Below, piece after piece: positions 11,920-20,168 of a stretch of 64,000 nt of DNA (position 1 is its first letter; every line of letters begins with the position of its first letter). The translations under genes and the position numbers were made by a program. Below the pieces are notes generated by a model. It saw nothing but the letters and a program-made list of their open reading frames with translations. It was not told where the DNA came from and did not search any database. Source of the stretch: Williamsia phyllosphaerae (GTDB lineage: Bacteria; Actinomycetota; Actinomycetes; Mycobacteriales; Mycobacteriaceae); the NCBI RefSeq assembly GCF_014635305.1, contig NZ_BMCS01000002.1, positions 744,001 through 808,000 of the forward strand, given 5' to 3'.

Positions 11920-12453
11920 GAACCGCTGCGCCGCGACCGCGACACCGATCCAGACGAGCGCGAACAGCCACCCGCCGACCACGTCGGACGCCCAGTGCAC
12001 CCCGAGGTACACCCGGGACGCGCCGATGAGCAGCGACGCCGCGGGGGCGATCAGCAGGACTGCGCGGTGGCGGCGGATCCACGGCGTGCCCTGCAGCAGC
12101 GCCACCGCGATGAGGCCCAGCACCAGGGCCGACATCATCGCGTGGCCGGACGGGAACGCGTAGGTGTCGATGTCGACGAGGCGGTCGGCCCGCGGTGGTC
12201 TGTCCCGGGCGAAGAGGTGTTTGAGCCCGACCATCACGAAATAGCCGGTGGCGGAACCGGTCACGATCAGCCAGGCCTGCGAGCGTCGGTCCGACCGGGC
12301 GAACAGCAGACCTGCGACGATCGCGATGATCGTCATCGACAGGGTGTTGCCGACGGTGGTGATGACATGGAACGGGGTCTCGAGCCAGTCGAGACGGTGA
12401 TCGACCACCCAGTCGGTGATGTCGTGGTCGATCTCCAGTGCGGGGAACTGCAT
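11716..12453 (-). CDS. PAP2-family phosphatase (membrane)
   Basis: 245 residues from ATG 12453, which lies 11 bases after the upstream gene ends. The phosphatase signature is complete: KHLFARDRPPR (motif 1), YAFPSGHAM (motif 2) and SRVYLGVHWASDVVGG (motif 3), with five or six membrane helices. It would dephosphorylate a lipid phosphate such as phosphatidate or an isoprenyl diphosphate at the outer face of the membrane. The last 65 residues are a charged, low-complexity tail that runs antisense to the small gene at 11641-11919, and may be extra read-through rather than a functional domain. Confidence 0.85.
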   Translation of the reverse strand: MQFPALEIDHDITDWVVDHRLDWLETPFHVITTVGNTLSMTIIAIVAGLLFARSDRRSQAWLIVTGSATGYFVMVGLKHLFARDRPPRADRLVDIDTYAFPSGHAMMSALVLGLIAVALLQGTPWIRRHRAVLLIAPAASLLIGASRVYLGVHWASDVVGGWLFALVWIGVAVAAQRFLAQTLLRRTVAASAGAPLDEEDRRTEQPDAEPDQAADERRGAADAGDPDDDRGDEPERHPDVDHHLR

Positions 12454-12464
12454 TCTGCTGGTGC

Positions 12465-15236
12465 CTAGGCCTTCGGTGTCGTCGGTGTCGTCGGGGCGGG
12501 GGCGAGGAGATGGTGGATCCCGGTGTCGTCGACCCACCAGGTCACGTCCACGAGTCGGCGTCGCTCACCGCGGCGCACCTCGATCCGCAGCCGGTCGTGG
12601 ATCACCACCGTGCCCGACGCGGCGGGCGCACCCCGGGTGATCGCGTCGGCGAGTGCGGTCGGCGAGTCGCGCCACGTGGTCGTCACGGCATCGTGATCGA
12701 CGATCTCGGTGCGCAATTCCTCGCTTGCGGTGGGGATGTCGAGGACCGTCGCGAGTCCGGCCGCCGCTCCGGCGTCGATCGGCGGGGCGCAGATGACGGT
12801 CTCGGCCGGGTCGAGGACCTGCAGCATCCACGGGCGGTCGAGGACGAGCGCGGTGTCGGAGGTCGTCCCGGCCAGCGTGCGGACCGCGGTCGGCGCGTCG
12901 AGCCGGTCGAGGTCGATGATCCGACGCCGGTGGGCGAGCATCAGGGCCGAATGTGCGTGGGCGGCGACGCCCGGGGCGATGGCGCGGTCCGGGTCACCGA
13001 GGTGCCGGAGGACCAGTGCGGCATGGTCGTCGGACTCGATCGTCGCCCCGGCCAGCGCTCCGGCGAAACGGTCGGCGTCGGGATGGTCGATCGGGTCGAG
13101 GAGTCCGGTCAGGTCGACGTCGTCGGGGGCCCTGAGATGTCCGAGTGGGCGACCGTCGATCTCGGCGAAGGTACGCAGCCACCAGGCGGTGTAGCCGGTG
13201 CGGTCGGTCAGGGTGGCGGCGATCGTCGGGTCGTCGACCAGCAGACTCAGCGCACGATGCCAGCGGTCGGAGTCGACGAGGTCAAGGTCACGGACGGCGG
13301 TCATCTGCTGCGGCTCGGTGTCGAGGGAGTCCCACCATCGGTTCTCGTCGGGCAGGTCGTGGTCGGGGCCGGCCGGGAGTTCGTCGGCGATCAGGGTGAA
13401 ACCCCACCCGATGCCGATGCGGCGCAACACCTCCGGCCCGTGACGGGCCACGGTGGCGGCGTCGACGATGCCGAACGGCGAGTCGGGCGCGAGCACCGAG
13501 GCCAGCGGACTGTCCGGCAGCAACAGTTCGTCGGCGGGTCGCAGTTCGTCGTCGGTGTCGGGGACGAGGAGGCCGCCGAGCCACTCCGGTACCGGCGCGT
13601 GCGGATCGGTGGCGAGGAGCGCGAGCACCTCCTCGGTGACCGCATCGTCGTCGGCGGTGTCGATGGCGGCGCGCAGAGCCGGGTCGTCGACGATCTCGCC
13701 GACGGTCATCCGCCGTGCACCGAGCCGTTCCAGCAGCGGATGGGCGGCGTCGGGGTGCACGGTCGGCAGCCACGAGATCGCCACTCCCGGTGCGTCGTCG
13801 GAGGTCGTCTCGTGCGCATCGGCGATGACCAGACCGCGCGCCCCGATGGACACCCGCCCGTCCGAGCGCGGGACCGGTATCGCCCCGATCTCACCGGCGG
13901 CACGGTCGTCGACGATGAGTGGCGTCAACGCGTCGTAGAGCGAACTCCACCACGCCGGTTCGCGCGTCATCCCGGTCAGCCGCTCGACGACATCGGCGAG
14001 GGTGATCTGCTCCACCCGCAGCGACCTCAGTGCAGGCAGGGATGCGGTGTCGGACAACGACGGGTGCACCAGACCGTCGAGAACGTCGGCGAGCAACGCG
14101 CCGAGGCTCTCGGTGAGACCGGCGAGGACCACCGCCCGGTCGGGTTGCGCCAGAGAGTCGTCGGCGGTGGGCAACCACCGGGAACCGATGAGGTCGTCGA
14201 GGACCGCGGTGCGCAACGCGTCGTCGACCCGGCCGGCCGCGAAGCCCGGTGTCGGCACGACGGCCAGGCGCTCGACGGGGTCGAGCGCCAGGGCGAGATG
14301 GTGGTATCCCGTTGCCACACCGGCGATGTCGGCGTCGGGGTGCAGCCCGCGTCGGTCGGGGGTGAGCGCGATGTCGGCGATGCAGAGCGCGGGCAGGGTG
14401 AGTTCGACGTCGGTGCGGGTCGGGGCATGGAGGACCTCGCCGTGCAGCGGACGGGGTCGGGTGGGCGTTCCCGGCATCAGCCATCGCGCGTGGGGTGTCC
14501 GCACCCCTACCCACGACCGCTCGCCGACGACGACGGTGTCGACACCGTCCGCGGTCGTGACCGTCCGCTCGACGCGCCGGGATCCGCATGTGATCGCCCG
14601 CAGCGCGGTCAGTTCGAGCAGCAGGGTCTCGACCTGCGCGTCCATCGCGGCGACGAGGTCGGCGGCATTTAGACCGGGTCGGAGCTCGATGACCACCTCG
14701 GTGTCGAAACCTGCAGTCGGAGAGACAGGATCGGGCCACGGCAGCCGCAGCATCGGCACACGCTCACCGGCCGGGATGCCGGCGTCGGCGAGCGCGTCGG
14801 CGGTCCGACGTGTCCCAAAGACCACGCCGCCGCGAGCGGAGCGGATGGCGACCTCGACCCCGACCGCCGCGACCGAGCTGAACCCGACTCCGAACCGACC
14901 CACCGATGAGCGGGTGGACGAATCGGGTCCGGCGGTCTTGGCCGACACCCGCAGGGCCGCGAGTGCCGCGACACCCGACCCGCTCAGCGGCGCACCGGTG
15001 TTCGCCACGTGCAGCAGATTGTCGGGCGTGGCCCAGATCGCGAGTTCGCCGTCACGGTCGACGGCCGCATCGGCGGCGTTGGCCGCGAGCTCGGTGAGCA
15101 ATCGGTCCCGATAGCCGATCTCGACGAGGTCGGACTCGGAGGCGGCGTCCTCGGCGAGACGGGTCGCCGAGAGTCGCCAGGACTCGAGGACCCCGTGTCG
15201 GATCGTGGCGGTGTCGAACGGATCGAACTCGGCCAC
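12465..15236 (-). CDS. Sacsin/HSP90-like GHKL ATPase-domain protein
   Basis: 923 residues from GTG 15236. The first 200 residues form a GHKL (Bergerat) ATPase fold: the N-box around ELAANAADAAVD (about 48-60), then ANTGAPLSG in place of the usual DxGxG turn, and GRFGVGFSSV as the glycine lid. The rest is a long, mostly helical region without a domain I recognise. The family is annotated as sacsin N-terminal ATPase-like or molecular chaperone HSP90-like in actinobacteria; the function is unproven. It is 12 bases downstream of the DUF3027 gene and 11 bases upstream of the PAP2 gene, so all three may form one operon. Confidence 0.75.
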   Translation of the reverse strand: MAEFDPFDTATIRHGVLESWRLSATRLAEDAASESDLVEIGYRDRLLTELAANAADAAVDRDGELAIWATPDNLLHVANTGAPLSGSGVAALAALRVSAKTAGPDSSTRSSVGRFGVGFSSVAAVGVEVAIRSARGGVVFGTRRTADALADAGIPAGERVPMLRLPWPDPVSPTAGFDTEVVIELRPGLNAADLVAAMDAQVETLLLELTALRAITCGSRRVERTVTTADGVDTVVVGERSWVGVRTPHARWLMPGTPTRPRPLHGEVLHAPTRTDVELTLPALCIADIALTPDRRGLHPDADIAGVATGYHHLALALDPVERLAVVPTPGFAAGRVDDALRTAVLDDLIGSRWLPTADDSLAQPDRAVVLAGLTESLGALLADVLDGLVHPSLSDTASLPALRSLRVEQITLADVVERLTGMTREPAWWSSLYDALTPLIVDDRAAGEIGAIPVPRSDGRVSIGARGLVIADAHETTSDDAPGVAISWLPTVHPDAAHPLLERLGARRMTVGEIVDDPALRAAIDTADDDAVTEEVLALLATDPHAPVPEWLGGLLVPDTDDELRPADELLLPDSPLASVLAPDSPFGIVDAATVARHGPEVLRRIGIGWGFTLIADELPAGPDHDLPDENRWWDSLDTEPQQMTAVRDLDLVDSDRWHRALSLLVDDPTIAATLTDRTGYTAWWLRTFAEIDGRPLGHLRAPDDVDLTGLLDPIDHPDADRFAGALAGATIESDDHAALVLRHLGDPDRAIAPGVAAHAHSALMLAHRRRIIDLDRLDAPTAVRTLAGTTSDTALVLDRPWMLQVLDPAETVICAPPIDAGAAAGLATVLDIPTASEELRTEIVDHDAVTTTWRDSPTALADAITRGAPAASGTVVIHDRLRIEVRRGERRRLVDVTWWVDDTGIHHLLAPAPTTPTTPKA

Positions 15237-15247
15237 GTCGGAGGTGG

Positions 15248-16063
15248 TCAGTCGCTCGCGGCGACGATCTCGATGGCGCCGTCGTCGTAGGCGTCGTATG
15301 CGGGTGACCCCTCACCGGACGGGGCCTCCGCGTCCGAGTGTGCGCCGCAACCGAACTCGGCCGAGACGACCTGTCCGTCGGAGGCGTATTCGTTGGCGCA
15401 GACGCCGAAGGCGACGCGCAGCGATCCGGCCACGGGGAGGTAGAAACCGCAGGTGCCGCAGTGCAGTCGGCTGGCCGTGGCCATGTCGGACTCGGGTCCG
15501 CGCGGGCCCTCGAACCACCGCTGGGCGGCGTCGTCGCGACCCTCACGGCTGAGCACGCGGCTGCGCCCGAGTCCGAGCTCGAGTGCCACGTCGGACACCT
15601 CGTCGAGATCACCTGTCGAGGTCAGCTCGGCGGTGTCGATGTGATTGGGCACCAGACGGACATCGTCGGCGGGCGCGGCGAGCACATCGCCGGGGCTGAG
15701 ATCGCCGGGCGCGATGCGCTCGATCCACGGCACCCAGGACGGAGCGGTCAGTGCGTCGCCGCCCGGCAACAGGGCGATCTCGCTGACCGTGATCTCGCCG
15801 GGGCCGGACTCGGTGTCGGGAGAGGACGCCAGCACGGCGCACCAGACCCACCCGCGGTAACCGGTGATGTCGGCCTCGAAGTAGTGCGTGACGGTGCAGT
15901 CGCCCTCGGTCACCGCACGGATGTGCGCGCCGACCGCACCCTCACCGGATGCCTCCACCGCCGACCGGGCCGCATCGACGGCAGCGGTCAGCCGGGCCTC
16001 GACCTCAGCAGGCATGTCGCTGCCCACCGAATCGACGGCAGCCGGGCTCGTCACAATATCCAC
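15248..16063 (-). CDS. DUF3027 protein with zinc-ribbon-like cysteines
   Basis: 271 residues from GTG 16063; the open frame is longer upstream but that extension is not family-like and would run into the divergent MFS promoter. A conserved first half contains YRGWVWCAVLAS and PSWVPWIERIAPGDLSPGD, typical of DUF3027. The second half has two pairs of cysteines, CGTCGFYLP and later GVCANEYA...FGCGAH, which could bind a metal. DUF3027 is confined to actinobacteria and its role is unknown. M. tuberculosis Rv0877 occupies the equivalent place. It heads the probable operon with the GHKL ATPase gene. Confidence 0.8.
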   Translation of the reverse strand: MDIVTSPAAVDSVGSDMPAEVEARLTAAVDAARSAVEASGEGAVGAHIRAVTEGDCTVTHYFEADITGYRGWVWCAVLASSPDTESGPGEITVSEIALLPGGDALTAPSWVPWIERIAPGDLSPGDVLAAPADDVRLVPNHIDTAELTSTGDLDEVSDVALELGLGRSRVLSREGRDDAAQRWFEGPRGPESDMATASRLHCGTCGFYLPVAGSLRVAFGVCANEYASDGQVVSAEFGCGAHSDAEAPSGEGSPAYDAYDDGAIEIVAASD

Positions 16064-16142
16064 GCCCCCATTCTGCCGTATACCGGCCGACACAGGGTGT
16101 TGCGGGTTGGTCGCTGTCTGGGGATAGGGAACAATCGACACG

Positions 16143-17969
16143 GTGAACCGACCCCACCAGCGTCGCGTACCGCGACCCACGCCCCGCCGCGGCCGTGCTC
16201 CCGGTGGAACCTCGACGGGTCGGCCCTCCGAAACACGTCGGATGCCGACGGTGGAACACCCCGGAGCGGCGAACTATCCGGCCGACACCCCTCATCGCGC
16301 GTCGGCCTACCGCCCGCCGCCGACCCACAACCCGCATCTCGATCCGTTGGATCCCGCCGACGGGCATCCCGGTGCGGCCGGTCATCGTCCCCCTCCCGGC
16401 CCCGGACCCGACGACTCCCTCGCACCCGATGCGTCGAGGGCGATGCCCCGCAAGCTGACCGTCACCCGCGTGGCGGCGTTCCGGGGACGCGAGCTGACAT
16501 CGAAGGGCATCAGCCGGATCCATCGCGCCGCCACCGCCGACGGCGCCGACCGCTCAGGGCTGACCGCGCTCACCTATCCGACGATCGTGAACTTCGCCGT
16601 CGACGCGGCGATGACCGTGGCCCTGGCAAACACCCTGTTCTTCGCCGCCGCGAGCGCGGAGTCGAAGGGCAAGGTCGCGCTGTACCTGATGCTGACGATC
16701 GCACCGTTCGCGCTCATCGCACCCTTGATCGGCCCGGCCCTCGACCGGTTCCAGAAGGGTCGACGCATCGCGATGGCGTCGACCTTCGGTGTCCGTGTCC
16801 TGCTGGCGTTGCTGATCATGGCGAACTGCGGATGGGACTCCGCGTCCAACCAACTCGTCTACGACCCCTGGGTGCTCTATCCCTGTGCGCTGGGGCTCCT
16901 GGTGCTGTCCAAGTCGTTCGGTGTGCTGAAATCGGCGGTCACCCCACGGGTGTTGCCGCCGACGATCGACCTCGTCCGGGTGAACTCCCGACTCACGACG
17001 TTCGGGTTGGTCGGCGGGACCATCCTGGGCGGCGGTCTCGCCGCACTCTTCGAGACCCTGCTCGGCCGGTTCCTGCCGCTGCATCTACCCGGGGCGATGG
17101 TGTTCCTGGCCATCATCGCCACCGCGGGCGCTGTGCTGTGCATGCGGATCCCGTCGTGGGTGGAGGTCACCGAGGGTGAGATCCCCGCGACGTTCACCTA
17201 TCACGGTGAGCCCGAGGCGCAGCCGGGCAAGCAGCGGACCTTCACACCGGCCGCACTGGCCGCGAAGATGCGACAACCGTTGGGCCGCAACGTCCTCACC
17301 GGACTGTGGGGAAACGCGACCATTCGCATCCTCACCGGGTTCCTGGTTCTCTACATCGCGTTCTACGCGAAATCGAACCAGGGCACCCATTCCGGGTGGA
17401 TGCAGTTCGCGTTGCTCGGCGCGGTGGGTGCCGCCGCCGGCGTCGGAAACTTCGTCGGCAACGCCACCGGCACCCGACTGGAACTGAAGAACCCGCAACG
17501 CATCGTCGTGTCGGTGACCGCGGCCAGTCTCGTGGCGGCGGTTCTCGCGGCCGTCTTCGGGTCGATCCTCTTCGCCGCGCTCGCCGCGTTGGTCGCCTCG
17601 GGGACCAGCGCGATCGGCAAGGTGTGCCTCGACTCGTCGATCCAGGACGACCTGCCCGAGGAATCGCGTGCGTCGGCGTTCGGGCGGTCGGAGTCGGTAC
17701 TGCAATTGTCGTGGGTGTTCGGTGCCGCGCTCGGGGTGTTGCTGCCACCGACACTGTGGATCGGGTTCACCGTCGTCTCCGTGCTGTTGGCTCTCGGGTT
17801 CGCGCAGACAGCCATCACCAATCGCGGTTCCACGCTCGTCCCCGGCTTCGGCGGCAAACGTCCCGACCAGGCGATGCCGACCGGCAGCATCCGCATGGAC
17901 CCACACATGACCCGCCCCAGACCGTCGCATCCCGACACCCGCGTCGACACCCACGAGAACGGATTCTGA
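16143..17969 (+). CDS. MFS-like membrane protein with long disordered N-terminus
   Basis: 608 residues from GTG 16143. The first 100 residues are proline-, arginine- and histidine-rich and appear unstructured; an internal start cannot be excluded. About 12 hydrophobic segments begin near residue 140. The loop PLIGPALDRFQKGRRIAM resembles MFS motif A. The C-terminus is again polar. This matches the large Rv0876c-type membrane protein that lies next to DUF3027 in mycobacteria. Transport function is inferred from the fold only. It is divergent from the DUF3027 gene and seven bases upstream of the DUF2771-like gene, with which it is probably cotranscribed. Confidence 0.75.
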   Translation: MNRPHQRRVPRPTPRRGRAPGGTSTGRPSETRRMPTVEHPGAANYPADTPHRASAYRPPPTHNPHLDPLDPADGHPGAAGHRPPPGPGPDDSLAPDASRAMPRKLTVTRVAAFRGRELTSKGISRIHRAATADGADRSGLTALTYPTIVNFAVDAAMTVALANTLFFAAASAESKGKVALYLMLTIAPFALIAPLIGPALDRFQKGRRIAMASTFGVRVLLALLIMANCGWDSASNQLVYDPWVLYPCALGLLVLSKSFGVLKSAVTPRVLPPTIDLVRVNSRLTTFGLVGGTILGGGLAALFETLLGRFLPLHLPGAMVFLAIIATAGAVLCMRIPSWVEVTEGEIPATFTYHGEPEAQPGKQRTFTPAALAAKMRQPLGRNVLTGLWGNATIRILTGFLVLYIAFYAKSNQGTHSGWMQFALLGAVGAAAGVGNFVGNATGTRLELKNPQRIVVSVTAASLVAAVLAAVFGSILFAALAALVASGTSAIGKVCLDSSIQDDLPEESRASAFGRSESVLQLSWVFGAALGVLLPPTLWIGFTVVSVLLALGFAQTAITNRGSTLVPGFGGKRPDQAMPTGSIRMDPHMTRPRPSHPDTRVDTHENGF

Positions 17970-17976
17970 CCGCACC

Positions 17977-18555
17977 GTGTTCACCCTCAAGGCAGGCGAG
18001 AAGAAGTTCCTCGCCATCGCCACCATCGTCGGTTTCCTGTTCGTCGCCGTTGTCGGCACCGCGGTCACTCTCCTCGTCCTCAACAACGACGACGAAGAGG
18101 TGCCGTACCTGCAGGCGACCACCGGCAAGTCCCTCGTGCACGTCGAGCCGACCATCCTGTGCGAGATCGACCTGTCGAACTGCAAGAAGGGTGCCGAGGG
18201 CACGTTCGCGCCCCGCGTCCCGGTGCCCGCCGGGAAGTCGATCATCGTGGCGCTCTCACGCGGCATCTTCGACGCGCCGTGGGCCCTGACGCTGGAGTTC
18301 CTGACGCCCAGGGGTTTCGAGCAGCAGCCCCCGGAGTTCTACGGGCCGGACGAGAAGTACTCGTTCACGGTCCGCTCGACCAAGGAACGTCTGCTGACCA
18401 ACATCGAGGTACGCCTGCCGTCCGGCCGTACCGACACGGCAGGGGCACCGATCACCCGAGGCTTCTGGTCGATCAACACGCTGCCCGAGGGCACGCAGGT
18501 GCCGCAGGCGTTCATGGCAACCAGCGGTGTGGAGCTTCAGCCCTACAACGGTTAG
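17977..18555 (+). CDS. DUF2771-like exported protein
   Basis: 192 residues from GTG 17977. One membrane helix or uncleaved signal anchor lies at residues 13-36, followed by an extracytoplasmic beta-rich domain with a Cys pair (ILCEIDLSNC). The family resembles DUF2771, as in Rv0875c, an exported protein of unknown role. It starts seven bases after the MFS gene stops. The ending motif, GFWSINTLPEGTQVP, is well formed and shows no truncation. Confidence 0.7.
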   Translation: MFTLKAGEKKFLAIATIVGFLFVAVVGTAVTLLVLNNDDEEVPYLQATTGKSLVHVEPTILCEIDLSNCKKGAEGTFAPRVPVPAGKSIIVALSRGIFDAPWALTLEFLTPRGFEQQPPEFYGPDEKYSFTVRSTKERLLTNIEVRLPSGRTDTAGAPITRGFWSINTLPEGTQVPQAFMATSGVELQPYNG

Positions 18556-18774
18556 AACTCGCCCTGCCTCGCCCGACTGTGCTCGAGTTCCGGGGTGCCC
18601 GCTACACGCGCTGACTGTGTGGAAACGGTCGCCGAGTGTGCTCGCAGCGGTACGTGACATGCCCACGAGACAGCGCACACTCGACGATCGGCTTCCGCAC
18701 CGTCGGCGGCTTTTTTGCCGACCACCGCACGAGTTTCACACGCTGACGGTGCGGAAGCCCCGCAGTCAGCAGAC
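18556..18774. repeat. Intergenic spacer with nested inverted repeats
   Basis: This spacer between two convergent genes is built of short inverted repeats. A perfect 15-bp pair, GGCTTCCGCACCGTC at 18690-18704 and its complement at 18745-18759, extends inward to 19 bp with one G-T pair and encloses a loop with a TTTTTT run. A second pair, CGAGTGTGC at 18633-18641 and its complement at 18675-18683, sits beside it. It may work as a terminator for both genes, but its length and repeat content go beyond that. I see no coding frame in it. Confidence 0.7.
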
Positions 18775-19197
18775 CTAGTGCTCGAGCTCCTTGGCGACCG
18801 CACGAACGACCTCGGAGATGCGCTGCGCGGTCTTGCGATCCGGGTATTTGCCGTGGCGTAGGTCGGGCTGGATCTTGTTCTCGAGCAACGTGATCAGATC
18901 GGCGACCATGCCGTGCAGCTCGTCGGGCGAGTGGCGCTTGACCGGCTCACGAGCCGCCGCGGCAGCCTCGCGCGCGTTCTTCGCGACGCTGGGCGCGGGC
19001 TCGAGCACCGTCACCGACAACGCCTGCGGACCACGACGGCCCGCGGCCATGCCGAACTCGACACGCTGCCCGGGCTTGAGCGCTTCGACCCCGCCCGCGA
19101 GGGCGCTCGATCGAACGTAGACGTCCTCGCCGTCCTCCTGGGACAGGAAGCCGAAGCCCTTCTCCGCGTCGTACCACTTCACCTTGCCGGTTGGCAC
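18775..19197 (-). CDS. Cold-shock-domain protein with C-terminal extension
   Basis: 140 residues from GTG 19197. Residues 1-66 form the cold-shock domain, with the RNP1-like KGFGFLSQ and RNP2-like VYVRSSAL motifs that bind single-stranded RNA or DNA (the usual VFVH is VYVR here). A further 70 residues, helical and charged (ending [15 protein letters not shown]), follow; ordinary CspA proteins stop at about 67. M. tuberculosis cspB (Rv0871, about 135 residues as I recall) has the same layout. The 5' side, about 230 bases to the next gene, could hold a cold-responsive leader. Confidence 0.85.
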   Translation of the reverse strand: MPTGKVKWYDAEKGFGFLSQEDGEDVYVRSSALAGGVEALKPGQRVEFGMAAGRRGPQALSVTVLEPAPSVAKNAREAAAAAREPVKRHSPDELHGMVADLITLLENKIQPDLRHGKYPDRKTAQRISEVVRAVAKELEH

Positions 19198-19426
19198 CGA
19201 ACTCACCCTCAACTTTTGTCTGTGTCGGATCGTGCCGCGATACGTCGACGACGAACCACGGCACGAATAAAGCGCCCGACGTGGCGACCTGGGTCCCACA
19301 CGTCGGAGCGCTACGGGACCATTCTACGCAGGGAATGTCCAGGTTTTTACGCGACCGAGCGGCCAGGCGCCCGCCGCGTGGAGTTCGGTTGGCAGGCGCG
19401 GCGTCCCCTGCTCTACCGTCATCGGT

Positions 19427-19636
19427 ATGCCTGGACAACCCGGGGATCGTCTGCTGCACGCAGCTCTGGTCCTGTTCGCGATCGGCGTCGTCGCCATCGT
19501 CACGATGTTCGCCTACCCCGCCCTCGCCGACGGCGACCGTGCCCCCATCGGGGTCTACCTCCTCACGCTGGGGACCCCGATCGGCTTCGTTCTGGCCATC
19601 GTGTTCGCATTGCGGTCGGGTCGGAGGCAGCGATGA
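19427..19636 (+). CDS. Small membrane protein (Rv0870c-like)
   Basis: 69 residues with two hydrophobic segments at about 9-30 and 42-61 and a basic end (RSGRRQR). It is a two-helix inner-membrane protein of unknown role. Its TGA overlaps the ATG of the following flavin reductase (ATGA), so the two are translationally coupled. A similar small membrane gene, Rv0870c, lies between cspB and moaA2 in M. tuberculosis. Confidence 0.65.
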   Translation: MPGQPGDRLLHAALVLFAIGVVAIVTMFAYPALADGDRAPIGVYLLTLGTPIGFVLAIVFALRSGRRQR

Positions 19637-20142
19637 GCGCCGACCACATCGATCTGGCCCCGGGCACGGACGGCGACGCCCTGCGCGCCGCCTACAGCTG
19701 CTTCCCGTCCGGCGTGGTCGCGGTGTGTGCGCAGATCGACTCCGCGCCGGTGGGCATGGCCGCGAGTTCGTTCGCGACCGTCTCCCTCGACCCACCGTTG
19801 GTGTCGCTGTGCGTGCAGCACACGTCGAGCACCTGGCCGAAACTGCGAGATGCGCCCCGGATCGGCGTGAGCGTCTTCGCGGCCAGCCAGGATCTGCTCT
19901 GCCGGCAGCTCGCCGGATCCGCCGAGCACCGTTTCGACGGCATCGCCCCCCAGGTCAGCGACAACGGCGCACTGTTCATCCCGGGCGCGGCCGCGGTGCT
20001 CTCCTGCAGTCTCTACAACGAATTCCCCGCGGGCGACCACAACCTCGTGCTCCTGGAGATCGAGGCGCTGAGTGCGGACCCGACGATCGAACCGCTGGTG
20101 TTCCACGCGAGCACCTTCCGAGCCCTCGAGGCGCGCGCCTGA
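19633..20142 (+). CDS. Flavin reductase-like (FMN-binding) protein
   Basis: 169 residues from ATG 19633, which overlaps the previous stop. It has the flavin reductase / HpaC-like split-barrel pattern: FPSGVVAVCAQIDSAPVGMAASSF at residues 23-46 and the SLDPPLVSLCVQ strand, then SVFAASQDLLC. These proteins supply reduced FMN or FAD to monooxygenases. No flavin monooxygenase gene is adjacent; the LLM enzymes at the far end of the window would need such a partner, but a link is only an inference. Confidence 0.85.
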   Translation: MSADHIDLAPGTDGDALRAAYSCFPSGVVAVCAQIDSAPVGMAASSFATVSLDPPLVSLCVQHTSSTWPKLRDAPRIGVSVFAASQDLLCRQLAGSAEHRFDGIAPQVSDNGALFIPGAAAVLSCSLYNEFPAGDHNLVLLEIEALSADPTIEPLVFHASTFRALEARA

Positions 20143-20168
20143 TCGGCACCCGTCAGTAGGCTGGGGAC

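Noticed and set aside
12438..14672. A 744-codon frame on the plus strand
   Set aside because: It is antisense to the GHKL ATPase gene, which has clear family motifs; the frame itself has none.
20143..20168. A molybdenum-cofactor riboswitch before moaA
   Set aside because: The 26-base spacer after the flavin reductase gene is far too short for that aptamer.
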